From positions 620,001 through 684,000 of the forward strand of contig NZ_JAUFQP010000007.1 of NCBI RefSeq assembly GCF_030409805.1: a stretch of 64,000 nt of DNA. The letters run 5' to 3'. The position numbers and the translations under genes are program-made. Source of the DNA: Algibacter miyuki. GTDB lineage: Bacteria; Bacteroidota; Bacteroidia; Flavobacteriales; Flavobacteriaceae. Below the pieces are notes generated by a model. The model was given only the letters and a program-made list of their open reading frames with translations. It did not search any database and was not told the origin of the DNA. Shown here in pieces: positions 1-8,634 of the stretch. The first letter of the stretch is position 1; every line of letters starts with the position of its first letter.

Positions 1-351
1 CGTATTCATTTTGAACTTTTTAAAGCTTCGAAACCCGCTGAAATAGCAAAAGAAACAACGGTATCTAGTGGAAACACAAAAATTACAGTTACGGTTGATG
101 ATGAAACCACCACGTTTGATATGTCGCAAAAACAAACCCTTTTGGAAGCGGCTTTAGATGAAGATTTAGATGCACCATACTCTTGCCAAGGTGGAATTTG
201 TAGTAGTTGCTTAGCCCGTGTAACCGAAGGTACCGCTGTGATGCGCCAAAACAATATTTTAACAGAAAGCGAAGTGGCTGAAGGCTTAATTTTAACCTGC
301 CAAGCGCATCCAACAAGCGATACACTTTCTATCGATTTTGACGACGTTTAA
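1..351 (+). CDS. Ferredoxin reductase, C-terminal 2Fe-2S domain (5' partial)
   Basis: Only the last 116 residues lie in the window; the reading frame is open from base 1, so the start and the FAD/NAD domains are outside. The visible part is a plant-type 2Fe-2S ferredoxin domain. Cysteines at visible residues 62, 67 and 70 (C-x4-C-x2-C) and a fourth in LTCQAHP are the cluster ligands. This arrangement is typical of the C-terminal domain of PaaE/KshB-like ferredoxin-NAD(P)H reductases, which pass electrons from NAD(P)H through FAD to an iron-sulfur protein or oxygenase. The physiological partner cannot be told. An internal ATG at 121 is not the real start because conserved ferredoxin sequence begins upstream of it. 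Confidence 0.85.
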   Translation, partial: RIHFELFKASKPAEIAKETTVSSGNTKITVTVDDETTTFDMSQKQTLLEAALDEDLDAPYSCQGGICSSCLARVTEGTAVMRQNNILTESEVAEGLILTCQAHPTSDTLSIDFDDV

Positions 352-366
352 AAAAGCAACATTTTA

Positions 367-855
367 ATGGTTCACCTTATTGTTGGAAATACAGGATCTG
401 GTAAAACAACCTATGCGCAAGCTTTAAAAGCAAATACAAACGCTATTGTTTTTTCTATTGATACTTGGAACAAAACCTTATTCCTTCCAGATAAAACCCC
501 AACTGATGGCTTAGAATGGTTTTTGGAACGCATTGAACGTTCGGAAACTATGATTTTAGATTTAATACACCAGTTAGAAAAAACAGGCACCGATTCCATT
601 TTAGATTTAGGGCTTTCAAAATTTAAACATCGTGAAAAGTTTAGAGCCTTTTGCTCTGAAAACAACTATGAAATAACCACTCATTTTCTAGATATTCCCA
701 AAGCTGTAAGACTCGAAAGGGTTTTAAAACGCAATTCCGAAAAAGGAGATACTTTTGAGTTTGAAGTTAGCCAATCAGACTTTGATTTTATGGAAAACTG
801 GTTTGAAACACCAACCGATACAGAGCTGAAAAACAGCACAATAATTCGCCAATAA
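367..855 (+). CDS. Small P-loop ATPase/kinase-like protein
   Basis: A 162-residue protein with a clear Walker A motif, GNTGSGKTT at residues 7-15, right after a hydrophobic first strand. Its size and layout resemble the AAA_33 or zeta-toxin/nucleoside-kinase-like family of small ATP-binding proteins, with a lid-like segment rich in Arg (KAVRLERVLKR) in the second half. The substrate is unknown. It starts 15 bp after the stop of the ferredoxin reductase and could be co-transcribed with it. There is no partner antitoxin-like gene, so a toxin role is not supported. Confidence 0.75.
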   Translation: MVHLIVGNTGSGKTTYAQALKANTNAIVFSIDTWNKTLFLPDKTPTDGLEWFLERIERSETMILDLIHQLEKTGTDSILDLGLSKFKHREKFRAFCSENNYEITTHFLDIPKAVRLERVLKRNSEKGDTFEFEVSQSDFDFMENWFETPTDTELKNSTIIRQ

Positions 856-887
856 AATTATCTCTCCGACATTATAACTAAACAAAC

Positions 888-1493
888 ATGAGTAAAAGTA
901 AACGCATTCGTCAAAAAATTAAACGTAATGCTCGAATTTCAAAATATGTAATCTACAAAGAAACTCTAGTAGATTACAGAGAGAAATTTTGGTCGTTTAT
1001 TGGTGCTTTTACAGGTATTGGTCTTATCGCGTTTATTCAATCCAAATACTTATTAGAAACTGAAAACATGTTTCTTATTGGCTCATTTGGTGCTTCAAGT
1101 GTATTAGTGTTTGGAGCCATACAAAGCCCCTTAGCGCAACCCCGAAATGTTATAGGCGGACAAATAATTTCGGCACTCATTGGAGTTACAATAGCTAAAT
1201 TTATACCTGATATTATTTGGCTTACCGCACCACTAGCCGTAGCCACATCTATAATTGCCATGCAGTTTACAAAAACCTTGCATCCGCCAGGTGGAGCAAC
1301 CGCACTTATTGCCATTATAGGTACAGAAAATATTAAAAATTTAGGCTATTTCTACGTATTATCTCCCGTTTTATCTGGCTCATTAATACTATTATTTGTC
1401 GCATTAATTTTTAATAACATGACCAAACATAGGTCTTACCCAACCAACGGCAGGTTAACTCAAGTATTTAAAAGTAAAGGATTAAAGAAATAG
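888..1493 (+). CDS. HPP family integral membrane protein
   Basis: A 201-residue protein with a basic N-terminus and about four to five hydrophobic segments between residues 35 and 175. The family signature HPPGGATAL is at residues 132-140, and a conserved PLAQPRNVIGG loop lies at 81-91. HPP proteins are inner-membrane proteins; some are linked to nitrite transport in chloroplasts and cyanobacteria, but no substrate can be assigned here. There is no CBS domain. The gene follows the P-loop ATPase by 32 bp and converges on the family 9 glycosyltransferase, leaving a 12 bp gap with no obvious terminator. Confidence 0.85.
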   Translation: MSKSKRIRQKIKRNARISKYVIYKETLVDYREKFWSFIGAFTGIGLIAFIQSKYLLETENMFLIGSFGASSVLVFGAIQSPLAQPRNVIGGQIISALIGVTIAKFIPDIIWLTAPLAVATSIIAMQFTKTLHPPGGATALIAIIGTENIKNLGYFYVLSPVLSGSLILLFVALIFNNMTKHRSYPTNGRLTQVFKSKGLKK

Positions 1494-1505
1494 AAAAAAG
1501 ACCGA

Positions 1506-2525
1506 TTAAATAATAGCTTTTATTTTAGAAACTATGGTTTCTGGAGCGATACTTCCAGCGGCACCTTTATAATTTTCAGGATATTTATTTCCATAAATTG
1601 ATGTTGGAATTTCTGGGAATTTCTCCCTATCAGCCACTAAGCAATAATCTTTAGGCTGATTAAATGGAGCAAAACCAGCAAACGGATGCGTAACACCCCA
1701 AACAGTAACGACCTTTACCCCTAACATAGCTGCCATATGCGCGTTTCCGGAGTCCATAGCTAACATCACATCTAAATTCGAAATAAGGTCTAATTCCTCA
1801 TCGAAACTTAGCGTTCCAGCGACGTTAATCACGTTTTCAAAAGTATTTTGAAATTCATTTAAAATAGCAACCTCTTTTTTTCCTCCACCAAAGAGTACGA
1901 TATTATAATCTTCTGAAAGGGTTTCAATAACCTCTTTCATTAAATTTAGAGGATACATTTTTCCCTCATGGGCTGCAAATGGTGCAATACCAATCAATTT
2001 TTTAAAACTATGCCCAACAATAGTTTGAAGTTCTGGACTTAAAATGGCACGTTGAGGAAAGCTTGGATTCGATAATTCCACCGGAAATCCCAAGGTTTCA
2101 AAAACATCAGCATAACGTTGATGTGTTGTTTTTAATTGCTGAAATTTTTCACCAGAAACCAATGCTTTTTTCTCAGCTCTACCCTTATCAATTTGAATTG
2201 TCTTTTTTCCGAAGAAGAATTGTTTTAAAATATTACTACGTAACACATTGTGTAAATCCGCAATAACATCAATATTTAGTGCTTTTAATGCTTTTGATAA
2301 TTTCCAAAGTCCTATAACACCTTTGTGCTCGCCATTTACATCGGCATGAACCACTGTTACATTTGGCAAACCTCTAAAAAATGGCGTAAAAAAAGCGCGT
2401 GTTAAAACCGTTAATTTAAGCGTCGGATATTTTTGGATTAAGGCTCTTAAAACAGGAATCGTCATAGCAACATCTCCCATCGCAGAAAGCCTTATTACTA
2501 AAATGTTTTGGCTTGGTTTAGACAT
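1506..2525 (-). CDS. Glycosyltransferase family 9 (heptosyltransferase-like)
   Basis: A 339-residue protein that starts with the GT9 N-terminal pattern (ILVIRLSAMGDVAMTIPVL). Its C-terminal nucleotide-sugar half contains GIAPFA near residue 180 and DSGNAHMAAMLG near 258-269. GT9 enzymes such as WaaC and WaaF add heptose or related sugars from ADP-sugars to the lipopolysaccharide core at the inner face of the inner membrane. The sugar in this lineage is not known. It lies just downstream of the DUF4254 gene, separated by a hairpin terminator. Confidence 0.85.
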   Translation of the reverse strand: MSKPSQNILVIRLSAMGDVAMTIPVLRALIQKYPTLKLTVLTRAFFTPFFRGLPNVTVVHADVNGEHKGVIGLWKLSKALKALNIDVIADLHNVLRSNILKQFFFGKKTIQIDKGRAEKKALVSGEKFQQLKTTHQRYADVFETLGFPVELSNPSFPQRAILSPELQTIVGHSFKKLIGIAPFAAHEGKMYPLNLMKEVIETLSEDYNIVLFGGGKKEVAILNEFQNTFENVINVAGTLSFDEELDLISNLDVMLAMDSGNAHMAAMLGVKVVTVWGVTHPFAGFAPFNQPKDYCLVADREKFPEIPTSIYGNKYPENYKGAAGSIAPETIVSKIKAII

Positions 2526-2539
2526 GTGAATTTGGAACT

Positions 2540-2582
2540 AAAAAAAACGGACGCTGCCAAAATAAAAGCAACGTCCGTTTTG
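2540..2582 (-). terminator. Rho-independent terminator after the DUF4254 gene
   Basis: A 10-bp perfect stem (2544-2553 with 2572-2581, core CGGACG/CGTCCG), extendable with one mismatch. On the minus strand it is followed by a T-run. It lies between the DUF4254 stop and the GT9 start, so it should end the DUF4254 transcript. Confidence 0.7.
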
Positions 2583-2595
2583 TATGGTTTTATAA

Positions 2596-3201
2596 TTATT
2601 TTTGACCTCTTAAAACAGGGTTTAATTCATCATCATTGTACATTTTCATTTGCTTATACACTTTCATGTATTTATCACCTTTTTCTATATCGGCAAGCAA
2701 GGTATCAATAGCTGTAGATAAATCTATACGTTGTTCTAATAAAATATCTAGTTTGGTTTGGCAAGCCGCTCTATGCGCATCAGAAGCATCGGTACGGGTT
2801 GCTTCCTCATTCATATGATATACTTTTAAGGCTAAAATAGATAAACGATCTACACCCCAAGCTGGACTTTCGGTATTAATTGTAGCATCCGCTTTCACCT
2901 CAACATCTTTATATTTCTCTAAAAAATAGCTATCGATATATTCTACCATATCCGTTCTATCTTGGTTAGAGGCATCAATTTTACGCTTCAATGTTAACGC
3001 CGCAACAGGGTCTATTTGTGGATCACGAATAATATCTTCATAATGCCATTGCACGGTATCAATCCAACATTTTCTGTACAATAAATGCTCTAATAAATCA
3101 CTTTCCGCGTAAGCGTTTGTAAAAGGTTGATCTACCGTATTAATAATGTGGTATTTCGCTATAACGTCTTGAAATATTTTGTTGGCTTTAGTTGTAAACA
3201 T
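2596..3201 (-). CDS. DUF4254 domain-containing protein
   Basis: A 201-residue soluble, mostly helical protein recognised as the DUF4254 family by its LLYRKCWIDTVQWHYEDIIRDP block and its later EYIDSYFLEKY and SPAWGVDRLSILALKVYHM blocks. The family is uncharacterised but in Bacteroidota often sits beside GT9 heptosyltransferase genes, as here, which hints at a lipopolysaccharide-core link. No signal peptide or membrane segment is seen. It is divergent from upp across 73 bp. Confidence 0.8.
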   Translation of the reverse strand: MFTTKANKIFQDVIAKYHIINTVDQPFTNAYAESDLLEHLLYRKCWIDTVQWHYEDIIRDPQIDPVAALTLKRKIDASNQDRTDMVEYIDSYFLEKYKDVEVKADATINTESPAWGVDRLSILALKVYHMNEEATRTDASDAHRAACQTKLDILLEQRIDLSTAIDTLLADIEKGDKYMKVYKQMKMYNDDELNPVLRGQK

Positions 3202-3274
3202 ATTGTATAAATTTTAAAATGTAAATATACTTCATATTTACTTAACTTTACTACAGAAAAACCACGTTATCATT

Positions 3275-3934
3275 ATGAAAATTCATCATTTATCAGAACA
3301 AAACTCAGTATTAAACACTTTTATTTCTGAAATACGAAACGTTGAAATTCAAAACGACAGTATGCGTTTTCGCAGAAATATTGAACGTATTGGTGAAATA
3401 TTAGGTTATGAAATGAGTAAACATTTCAACTATAAAGCTTCCACCATAAAAACACCTTTGGGTGATTGCTCCATAAATTTACTAGAAAACAATGTGGTTT
3501 TATGTTCTATTTTACGTGCCGGCGTTCCGCTACATAATGGCTTGTTAAATTATTTTGATACGGCTGAAAATGCATTTATTTCGGCTTACAGACACCACAA
3601 ACACGATCCTGAAAGTTTTGAAATTGTGGTAGAATATTTAGCCTGCCCAAGTTTAGAAAATAAGACTTTAGTTTTAGCCGACCCTATGCTAGCTACCGGA
3701 CAATCGATGTTAGCTACTTTTGAAGCTTTAAAACCTTTTGGCACACCCAAAGAAGTGCATTTAGTTAGTGCTATTGGCGCACAAGAAGGCGTCGATTTTA
3801 TTGCAGATCATTTTGATAAAAACACGCATTTATGGATTGCTGCCATTGATAAAAAATTAAACGAGAAAGGCTATATTATGCCAGGATTGGGCGACGCTGG
3901 CGACTTAGCTTTTGGTGAAAAACTACAGCATTAA
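3275..3934 (+). CDS. upp: Uracil phosphoribosyltransferase
   Basis: A 219-residue pyrimidine-salvage enzyme that makes UMP from uracil and PRPP. The family motifs are present: ILRAGVPLHNGL near residue 79, the PRPP-binding loop DPMLATGQS at 136-144, and the uracil-binding segment MPGLGDAGDLAFG near 202-214. The length matches bacterial Upp. It is divergent from the DUF4254 gene, and its last 12 bases overlap the 3' end of the convergent DUF6427 gene. Confidence 0.93.
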   Translation: MKIHHLSEQNSVLNTFISEIRNVEIQNDSMRFRRNIERIGEILGYEMSKHFNYKASTIKTPLGDCSINLLENNVVLCSILRAGVPLHNGLLNYFDTAENAFISAYRHHKHDPESFEIVVEYLACPSLENKTLVLADPMLATGQSMLATFEALKPFGTPKEVHLVSAIGAQEGVDFIADHFDKNTHLWIAAIDKKLNEKGYIMPGLGDAGDLAFGEKLQH

Positions 3935-4846
3935 CAGAACAAACGGTAAAATAATAAGCACGCCTAGAAAGATTTCTCTAAACCATTTTTCGTCAATAAT
4001 TTCAATATAATTAGCAATAATAATCGCTAATGGCGCAAATAGAAATAGAAACTCACTTCCATCTTTTACCGGAGCTAAAAAAACAATAGCAAAACCAATT
4101 ATGGCTGCCACAAGAATAGTTTTAAATGATACCCGAAAAGCCTTTTTCTTCTCTTTTATACTGTTGATATAGAACAAGGAAGACCAAATTCCGAAGGATA
4201 AAAGAATGGTTATCGCTATAATATACGATGCCGAATTATAACTATTAAAGTTAAAACTAAACTCTGGAAAACTGGTAAATGCACCAAAAAAATCATCGAA
4301 GAAAACAACCGAAGCTCCCATGGTTATAACAAAAACAGATGCTACACCGGTAAAAGGAATCACCCAATGCTTTAATTCACCATCTCTATAAAGAATCAAC
4401 GAAATGAGAATTAACACAAAAAATAAAATGGCCCAAAAATAAAAAAGTGCAGCAATAGCAAACCAAAAGGCGGCATCGAATAATTTTTTATTCAACTCTA
4501 TTTTAGAACGTAAACTAATAACGCGGCGCAAACCTAAGAGTACAAAAAAGTTTGAAAGCAGAATATTGACATTATTTGTAGTTTGTGTTAAAGTCAATAA
4601 AAACAAGCTAAACAACAAGATTTCGTAGTTGCTTTTTTTTGATAAACTGTTTTTGTTAACAATAAAATTAACCAGTAAAATGGAAGCAAAACAAACCATA
4701 AATAAGCCGCCTTCTTCAATAACAACATAGGCGTTACTCCAGCTTGTTTCTAAACCAAACCTAGCCATTACAAAAGCCAATAGCGTAATAAAAAATACGA
4801 TAATGAAATTTATTGGCTTAGATTTACTAAAAATACTTGTAATCAT
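3923..4846 (-). CDS. DUF6427-type polytopic membrane protein
   Basis: A 307-residue, very hydrophobic protein with about nine to ten predicted membrane segments and the conserved N-terminal block FMARFGLETSWSNAYVVI-like. I recognise the context upp, this gene, a 75-residue membrane protein, purD as a recurrent Flavobacteriaceae arrangement in which this gene is annotated DUF6427. Function is unknown. Its 3' end overlaps the upp stop region by 12 bp. Its start is divergent from the small membrane protein, with 72 bp between. Confidence 0.7.
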   Translation of the reverse strand: MITSIFSKSKPINFIIVFFITLLAFVMARFGLETSWSNAYVVIEEGGLFMVCFASILLVNFIVNKNSLSKKSNYEILLFSLFLLTLTQTTNNVNILLSNFFVLLGLRRVISLRSKIELNKKLFDAAFWFAIAALFYFWAILFFVLILISLILYRDGELKHWVIPFTGVASVFVITMGASVVFFDDFFGAFTSFPEFSFNFNSYNSASYIIAITILLSFGIWSSLFYINSIKEKKKAFRVSFKTILVAAIIGFAIVFLAPVKDGSEFLFLFAPLAIIIANYIEIIDEKWFREIFLGVLIILPFVLLML

Positions 4847-4866
4847 TAACTGTTTTTGTATTTTTG
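4837..4866 (+). promoter_or_regulatory. Candidate Bacteroidota promoter for the 75-residue membrane protein
   Basis: TTG at 4837-4839, a 19-base spacer, then TATTTTTG at 4859-4866. This fits the Bacteroidota consensus TTG-N17-20-TAnnTTTG. Transcription would begin near 4873, leaving a leader of about 45 nt before the ATG at 4919. The -33 element lies just inside the start of the divergent gene. Confidence 0.55.
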
Positions 4867-4918
4867 CTACGTAAATATACTAACAATTCTAACCAAGTTA
4901 GAAAATAATATACCACAC

Positions 4919-5146
4919 ATGAAAGATTTCTTTTACGCAATACAAGATTTATTTGTTGACACACTTCTTGTACCAATGGATGCATTAAGAGCTTTAGAGC
5001 TTGAAAACTGGTTTGCAGCAAGCACTATTTCTTGGATTTTTGCAATTATTGGTCTTGTAGCCATGGTTTACTGGATGCTTCAATTAAAAAAATACAGCGA
5101 TAATGACGAAGAGGACAAAAGCATTTCTGCTCACTCTTACTTATAG
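4919..5146 (+). CDS. DUF6341-type small membrane protein
   Basis: A 75-residue protein with one strong membrane segment (about residues 38-58) and an acidic C-terminal tail (DNDEEDKSISAHSYL). The ATG at 4919 is preferred over an upstream TTG because the conserved family sequence begins with MKDFFYAIQDL and a good promoter lies just upstream. It is typical of Flavobacteriaceae between the DUF6427 gene and purD. Function is unknown; the close context suggests a membrane partner of the DUF6427 protein. Its 3' end overlaps purD, which converges on it, by 6 bp. Confidence 0.75.
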   Translation: MKDFFYAIQDLFVDTLLVPMDALRALELENWFAASTISWIFAIIGLVAMVYWMLQLKKYSDNDEEDKSISAHSYL

Positions 5147-6412
5147 ATCAAATCCAATATCTTTACGATAATTCATCTTATCAAAATGTAGTTTTTCTAT
5201 ATTTTGATAAGATTTTTTTATGGCCTCTTGGTACGTGTTTCCATATGATGTAATCGCCATAACACGTCCGCCAGAAGTCACAATTTTACCATCTTTAAGC
5301 TGTGCTCCTGCATGAAAAGCAATAGAATCTTCAATCGCATCAACGCCCGTAATTTCTTTACCTTTTTCGTAAGCTTCTGGATAACCCCCAGACACTAACA
5401 TAATAGTAGTTGCCGCACGCTCGTCTATTTCAATATTAATAGTATCTAAAGTTCCGTTTGCCATTGCTTGCAGAATTTCAACAAAATCGTTCTTCAATCT
5501 AGGTAATACTACTTCGGTTTCCGGATCGCCCATTCTCACGTTATATTCAATAACTTTCGGGTCGTCTCCAACTTTAATTAAACCAATAAACACAAAACCT
5601 ACATAAGGTAAATTATCTTTTTTGAAACCACTTATAGTTGGTTTTACAATGCGTTCTTCAATTTTACTTAAAAATTCGTCTGTAGCAAAAGGCACTGGAG
5701 ATACAGCTCCCATTCCACCCGTGTTTAAACCGGTATCACCTTCACCAATGCGTTTGTAATCTTTTGCGGTTGGTAAAATTTTATAATTTTCACCATCGGT
5801 TAACACGAAACAACTTAATTCAATACCGTCTAAAAACTCTTCAATAACCACTTTGTTACTCGCTTCACCAAATTTGGCATCTACCAACATACTTTTTAGT
5901 TCCGCCTTAGCTTCATCTAAATCATTTAAAATAACAACCCCTTTTCCCGCTGCTAATCCGTCTGCTTTTAACACATACGGCGCATTCAACGTTTCTAGAA
6001 AAGCATATCCTTTTTCAACAGTTTCTTTAGTAAAACTCTCGTAAGCTGCTGTTGGAATATTGTGACGGTATAAAAATTCTTTAGCAAATTCTTTACTACC
6101 CTCTAATTCAGCTGCTACTTTTTGCGGCCCAATAACAGAAACATGCTTGATAGCATCATCATTCAAGAAAAAATCGTGAACCCCCTGTACTAACGGATCT
6201 TCTGGCCCAACCACTACAAGGTCTATATTTTCGTTTAAAACCAATTCTTTAATGGCTTCAAAATCGGTTACACCAATCTTTACATTGGTCGCTACGTTTG
6301 CTGTTCCCGAATTTCCAGGAGCAACAAAAAGTGCATTACATAAAGGACTTTGAGCAATTTTCCAAGCGAATGTGTGTTCTCTTCCGCCAGAACCAAGAAT
6401 TAAAATATTCAT
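5141..6412 (-). CDS. purD: Phosphoribosylamine-glycine ligase
   Basis: A 423-residue ATP-grasp enzyme that joins 5-phosphoribosylamine and glycine to give GAR in de novo purine synthesis. The N-terminal motif ILGSGGREHTFAWK is at residues 4-17. The ATP-grasp core has VLKADGLAAGKGVVI near 147 and the signature RMGDPETEVVLPRL near 293-306. The length matches the family. It is monocistronic by position. A 6-bp hairpin with a GAAA loop lies 15-38 nt upstream of its start. Confidence 0.95.
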   Translation of the reverse strand: MNILILGSGGREHTFAWKIAQSPLCNALFVAPGNSGTANVATNVKIGVTDFEAIKELVLNENIDLVVVGPEDPLVQGVHDFFLNDDAIKHVSVIGPQKVAAELEGSKEFAKEFLYRHNIPTAAYESFTKETVEKGYAFLETLNAPYVLKADGLAAGKGVVILNDLDEAKAELKSMLVDAKFGEASNKVVIEEFLDGIELSCFVLTDGENYKILPTAKDYKRIGEGDTGLNTGGMGAVSPVPFATDEFLSKIEERIVKPTISGFKKDNLPYVGFVFIGLIKVGDDPKVIEYNVRMGDPETEVVLPRLKNDFVEILQAMANGTLDTINIEIDERAATTIMLVSGGYPEAYEKGKEITGVDAIEDSIAFHAGAQLKDGKIVTSGGRVMAITSYGNTYQEAIKKSYQNIEKLHFDKMNYRKDIGFDL

Positions 6413-6553
6413 TATTTATAGATTTTAAAATCCCATTTTCATGGGAAAAATAAATTTAGTTGTTGTTTTTCCGAAGACAAAAATAAAACTAATGCCACGA
6501 AAACACGAATATTTTTTATTTACTTTACAAAAACTATTTAAGCCTACTGTATT

Positions 6554-7864
6554 TTGAAATTATTCGACCTGTCTTTAAAACTCAATGGTTTCCCGATAAC
6601 GGAAGCTCAGGCATTTTTTCAAAAAATTCAAACAAAACAAACTCAGGATTTTAAAACCTATGTTGAAACATCAAAACAAGCCATTGTTGAGCATCATTTA
6701 AAACATAATCAGTTTTATAAAAACTTTGTTAAAGACGCGAATCCAAAAGACTGGAACAGCCTACCAGTAATGATGAAGCGCGATTTACAACAACCTCTAA
6801 ACAACCGACTTTCCGAAGGGTATGCTTCTAAAAATATTTATATAAATAAAACATCAGGCTCATCGGGAGACCCCTTTATTTTTGCTAAAGATAAATTTTG
6901 TCATGCCTTATCTTGGTCTGTTTTTATAGATCGCTATGGTTGGTTTAACCTCAATTTCAACCAATCTAAGCAAGCGCGGTTTTACGGTATTCCGTTGAAC
7001 AAAAAGGGATATTATAAAGAACGTTTAAAAGATAGATTGAGCAAACGTCATCGCTTTTCCGTTTTTGATTTAAGTGATTCCCAATTTCAGAAAAATGTAG
7101 AAAAATTCAAAAGCACTTCGTTTGACTATATTAACGGTTACACGAGCGCTATTGTACAGTTTGCGAAATATCTTGAAGCTAAAAATCTAGTCTTAAACAA
7201 CATTTGCCCATCGCTAAAAGCTTGTATTGTGACTTCAGAAATGCTTTTTGAAGATGATAAAATACTGCTAGAGCGTCAATTTGGAATTCCAATTATCAAT
7301 GAATATGGTGCTGCGGAATTGGGATTAATTGCCTTCCAAAATCGGCATAACGAATGGCTTATTAACACTCAAGATTTGTTTGTTGAAATTCTAGATGACA
7401 ACAACAACGTTTTACCTTACGGCGAAGTGGGCCGCATTGTGATAACGGCGCTTTACAATAAAGCACATCCGTTTATTCGATACGATTTAGGTGATATTGG
7501 GAAACTTTCAAAATATAGTACGCCCGAAAAACCTATTTTGGAAAGCTTAACTGGACGAACTAGTGATATTATTGAATTGCCTAGCGGAAAAAAAGCCGCA
7601 GGATTAACGTTTTATTACGTTACAAAAACCATTATTGAAAACGAAGGCAACGTTAAGGCTTTTACTATTGAACAGTTAAAACGAGATGTATTTAGAATTA
7701 GTTACGTAAGCACTTCCGCGTTAAGCGAAACCCATTTAAAAGCAATAAAAAAGGCCATAGACACATATTTAGAACCTGGATTAATGGTGAATTTCGAACG
7801 CAAAACAGAACTAAAACGCGCTAAAAGCGGTAAACTAAAGCAGTTTAAGTCTTACCTGAAATAA
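6554..7864 (+). CDS. Phenylacetate-CoA ligase-like adenylate-forming protein (CapK family)
   Basis: A 436-residue AMP-forming ligase-like protein. The P-loop-like INKTSGSSGDPFIF is near residue 97, the adenylate-binding INEYGAAELG near 247, and IRYDLGDIGKL near 315. Proteins of this family (CapK/PaaK-like) recur at the edges of capsule and O-antigen loci, where their acyl or aminoacyl substrate is unknown. No ATG is available between the upstream stop at 6539 and the conserved region; TTG at 6554 is the best start. It is the only plus-strand gene touching the polysaccharide locus. Its last 20 bp overlap the convergent glycosyltransferase. Confidence 0.8.
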   Translation: MKLFDLSLKLNGFPITEAQAFFQKIQTKQTQDFKTYVETSKQAIVEHHLKHNQFYKNFVKDANPKDWNSLPVMMKRDLQQPLNNRLSEGYASKNIYINKTSGSSGDPFIFAKDKFCHALSWSVFIDRYGWFNLNFNQSKQARFYGIPLNKKGYYKERLKDRLSKRHRFSVFDLSDSQFQKNVEKFKSTSFDYINGYTSAIVQFAKYLEAKNLVLNNICPSLKACIVTSEMLFEDDKILLERQFGIPIINEYGAAELGLIAFQNRHNEWLINTQDLFVEILDDNNNVLPYGEVGRIVITALYNKAHPFIRYDLGDIGKLSKYSTPEKPILESLTGRTSDIIELPSGKKAAGLTFYYVTKTIIENEGNVKAFTIEQLKRDVFRISYVSTSALSETHLKAIKKAIDTYLEPGLMVNFERKTELKRAKSGKLKQFKSYLK

Positions 7865-8624
7865 CCACTTCTTTAGGTTTTACAAAAAAGTGCTCTTTCA
7901 AAAATACGACCATACAATACATCGATTTTAGGGTAGAAAATCCTAAACCTTTTTTATAGACCCAGTAATTGTGCTTTACTAAACTGAATTTATTGGCAGA
8001 CATGGAGTTTTCGCGAATACGATAGTAAGCTAAAGATTCCTGAATCCCTTGTGCGGGTTTCCCTGATTTTTTTATAGCCGCCAACCACAATAACCAATCT
8101 TGTCGCTTTCGGAGATTCGGTGTGATAATTTCACCTAAAACCTTAGCGTGATACATGCCTGTTAAATTTCCGATGTAATTACTTTTCAACTCTTTTGAAT
8201 AGGACACACTTTTTAAAGCGATTTTAGCCTTGTTTAGCAATTTTCCAGACTCATTTATGAGTTCGTAACTTGTGAAGCTTACATCACACTTATTTGCTTC
8301 CATAAAGGCTAATTGTACTTCTATTTTTGTGGGTTTCCATAAATCATCTGCATCCAAAAAAGCAATATAATCGCCTTTAGCTTCCCGAATACCTTTATTC
8401 CGAGAAATCGCAGCCCCCGCATTGGTTTCGTTTTTTAAGAGCTTGATGTTTGAGTGTGAATTAAGAAAGGGCTGAACTAAATCAATCGTGCCATCTGTAG
8501 AGCCATCATCAATTAGTAATAGTTCCCAGTTTTTATAAGTCTGATTAATAACACTAGCAATGGTTTCCGAAATAAAATCTTCAGAATTAAACATCGGTGT
8601 TATTATAGAAACTGAAGCTGCCAA
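7845..8624 (-). CDS. Glycosyltransferase family 2
   Basis: A GT-A fold glycosyltransferase of about 260 residues. The family opening VSIITPMFNSEDFI is at the N-terminus, followed by LLIDDGSTDGT and the metal-binding DADD in YIAFLDADDLWKP. It should add one sugar to the lipid-linked repeat unit in the cytoplasm. The reading frame is open to a TTG at 8672, but that start would add 16 basic residues with no family match and overlap the upstream gene by 38 bp. TTG at 8624 starts exactly where GT2 proteins normally begin and leaves a 10 bp gap. The start remains an inference. Confidence 0.82.
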   Translation of the reverse strand: MAASVSIITPMFNSEDFISETIASVINQTYKNWELLLIDDGSTDGTIDLVQPFLNSHSNIKLLKNETNAGAAISRNKGIREAKGDYIAFLDADDLWKPTKIEVQLAFMEANKCDVSFTSYELINESGKLLNKAKIALKSVSYSKELKSNYIGNLTGMYHAKVLGEIITPNLRKRQDWLLWLAAIKKSGKPAQGIQESLAYYRIRENSMSANKFSLVKHNYWVYKKGLGFSTLKSMYCMVVFLKEHFFVKPKEVVISGKT

Positions 8625-8634
8625 ATGTGTTGTT

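Noticed and set aside
367-855. Zeta-toxin of a toxin-antitoxin pair
   Set aside because: There is a P-loop and similar size, but no small antitoxin gene next to it and no toxin-specific motif that I could identify.
4856-4918. N-terminal extension of the 75-residue membrane protein
   Set aside because: It begins at a TTG that overlaps the predicted promoter; the conserved family start is at the ATG at 4919.
6413-6553. Purine riboswitch upstream of purD
   Set aside because: Only a 6-bp hairpin was found, without the three-way junction or conserved loops of a purine aptamer.
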